Shown here piece by piece: positions 6,515 through 6,646 of a stretch of 6,646 bases of DNA. The position numbers and the translations under genes are program-made. The stretch is taken from positions 1 through 6,646 of the forward strand of contig CAIPFQ010000213.1 of NCBI GenBank assembly GCA_903864395.1, in the 5' to 3' direction. Position 1 is the first letter of the stretch; every line of letters begins with the position of its first letter. Origin of the DNA: an uncultured Chlamydiae bacterium. Its GTDB lineage: Bacteria > Chlamydiota > Chlamydiia > Chlamydiales > SM23-39. The notes under the pieces are model-generated. The model saw only the letters and a list, made by a program, of their open reading frames with translations. It did no database searches and had not been told where the DNA came from.

Positions 6515-6646
6515 TGCAGCTTTTGTGGGCTGCCTGCCTTGGCTATTTGTCCTCGGACGTTCGACCTATGGTCGAACTGGGCGATTATTTAAACCAGGCA
6601 GGGGTTTTTAACCCCTTCCCGATTTAAATAACGCCCCCGAGAACAA
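6515..6646 (+). ncRNA. Putative structured RNA or long structured leader, 5' part, unidentified
   Basis: I do not recognise this RNA. By eye the segment contains: (a) GCAGC (6516-6520) with GCTGC (6529-6533); (b) an outer stem TTGT-C-CTCGG (6547-6556) with CCGAG-A-ACAA (6637-6646), nine pairs around one C/A mismatch; (c) a perfect 8-bp hairpin GTTCGACC-TAT-GGTCGAAC (6559-6577); (d) a 14-bp stem with one bulged A, 6579-6593 with 6623-6636, capped by (e) a 7-bp hairpin AGGGGTT-TTT-AACCCCT (6600-6616). Stems b, c and d form a three-way-junction-like fold. A promoter-like element precedes it, and the last stem closes exactly at the window edge, so the RNA probably continues beyond. There is no long open reading frame. 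It could be a stable small RNA, a riboswitch-like leader, an rRNA operon leader, or an inverted-repeat element. The fold is seen; its function is not known. Confidence 0.5.

Noticed and set aside
6530..6560. Minus-strand resemblance to SRP RNA (AGCCAAGGCAG) and plus-strand TGCCTTGGC reminiscent of the 23S rRNA 5' end
   Set aside because: The rest of either signature is absent: no SRP GGAA tetraloop region and no further 23S match; short chance similarity.
6515..6646. tmRNA or RNase P RNA
   Set aside because: No tmRNA acceptor/T-arm ends or tag frame, and no RNase P conserved GAGGAAAGTCC-type segment on either strand within the visible part.

Overview
The window is a compact block of bacterial housekeeping genes ending in a short non-coding stretch that looks like the 5' part of a structured RNA. 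Protein-level resemblance (DXS with GDASLTCG in place of the usual GDG motif, and a tpiA / xseA-xseB-dxs neighbourhood) suggests a member of the Chlamydiota, perhaps an environmental 'chlamydia-like' lineage. That placement rests on memory of the families, not on a search, and is moderate at best. There are no mobile elements, CRISPR arrays, tRNAs or rRNAs that I can support.

Layout. (1) Bases 1-609, plus strand: the C-terminal part of holB (DNA polymerase III delta-prime); its 5' end is off the window. (2) Bases 584-4740, minus strand: one tightly packed operon read xseA > xseB > dxs > nadK. Every junction overlaps (11, 4 and 4 bases), and the nadK 3' end runs 26 bases into the convergent holB 3' end. 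(3) Bases 4741-4795: a 55-base divergent intergenic region with a candidate xseA promoter and a strong tpiA ribosome binding site. (4) Bases 4796-6401, plus strand: a second packed operon, tpiA > secG > def, joined by 4-base ATGA and GTGA overlaps. (5) Bases 6402-6646: an AT-rich spacer with a small dyad, two candidate promoters, then about 130 bases that fold by eye into nested perfect stems and continue past the window edge.

How the genes fit together. TpiA interconverts DHAP and glyceraldehyde-3-phosphate, and the latter is a DXS substrate. NadK makes NADP, whose reduced form is used by the next enzyme of the MEP isoprenoid pathway (IspC, not in this window). Exonuclease VII (xseA/xseB) is a complete two-subunit nuclease whose genes sit upstream of dxs. 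SecG and peptide deformylase belong to protein export and maturation. The metabolic link between the two divergent operons is inference; the overlaps and gene order are seen directly.

The least explained part is the 3' end: a promoter-like segment followed by a three-way-junction-like fold that I cannot assign to 6S, SRP, tmRNA, RNase P or rRNA from sequence alone. Other points of interest are substitutions or shortenings in otherwise intact enzymes: a short DXS linker, DXS GDA for GDG, an altered TIM loop 6, and MHE for QHE in deformylase.
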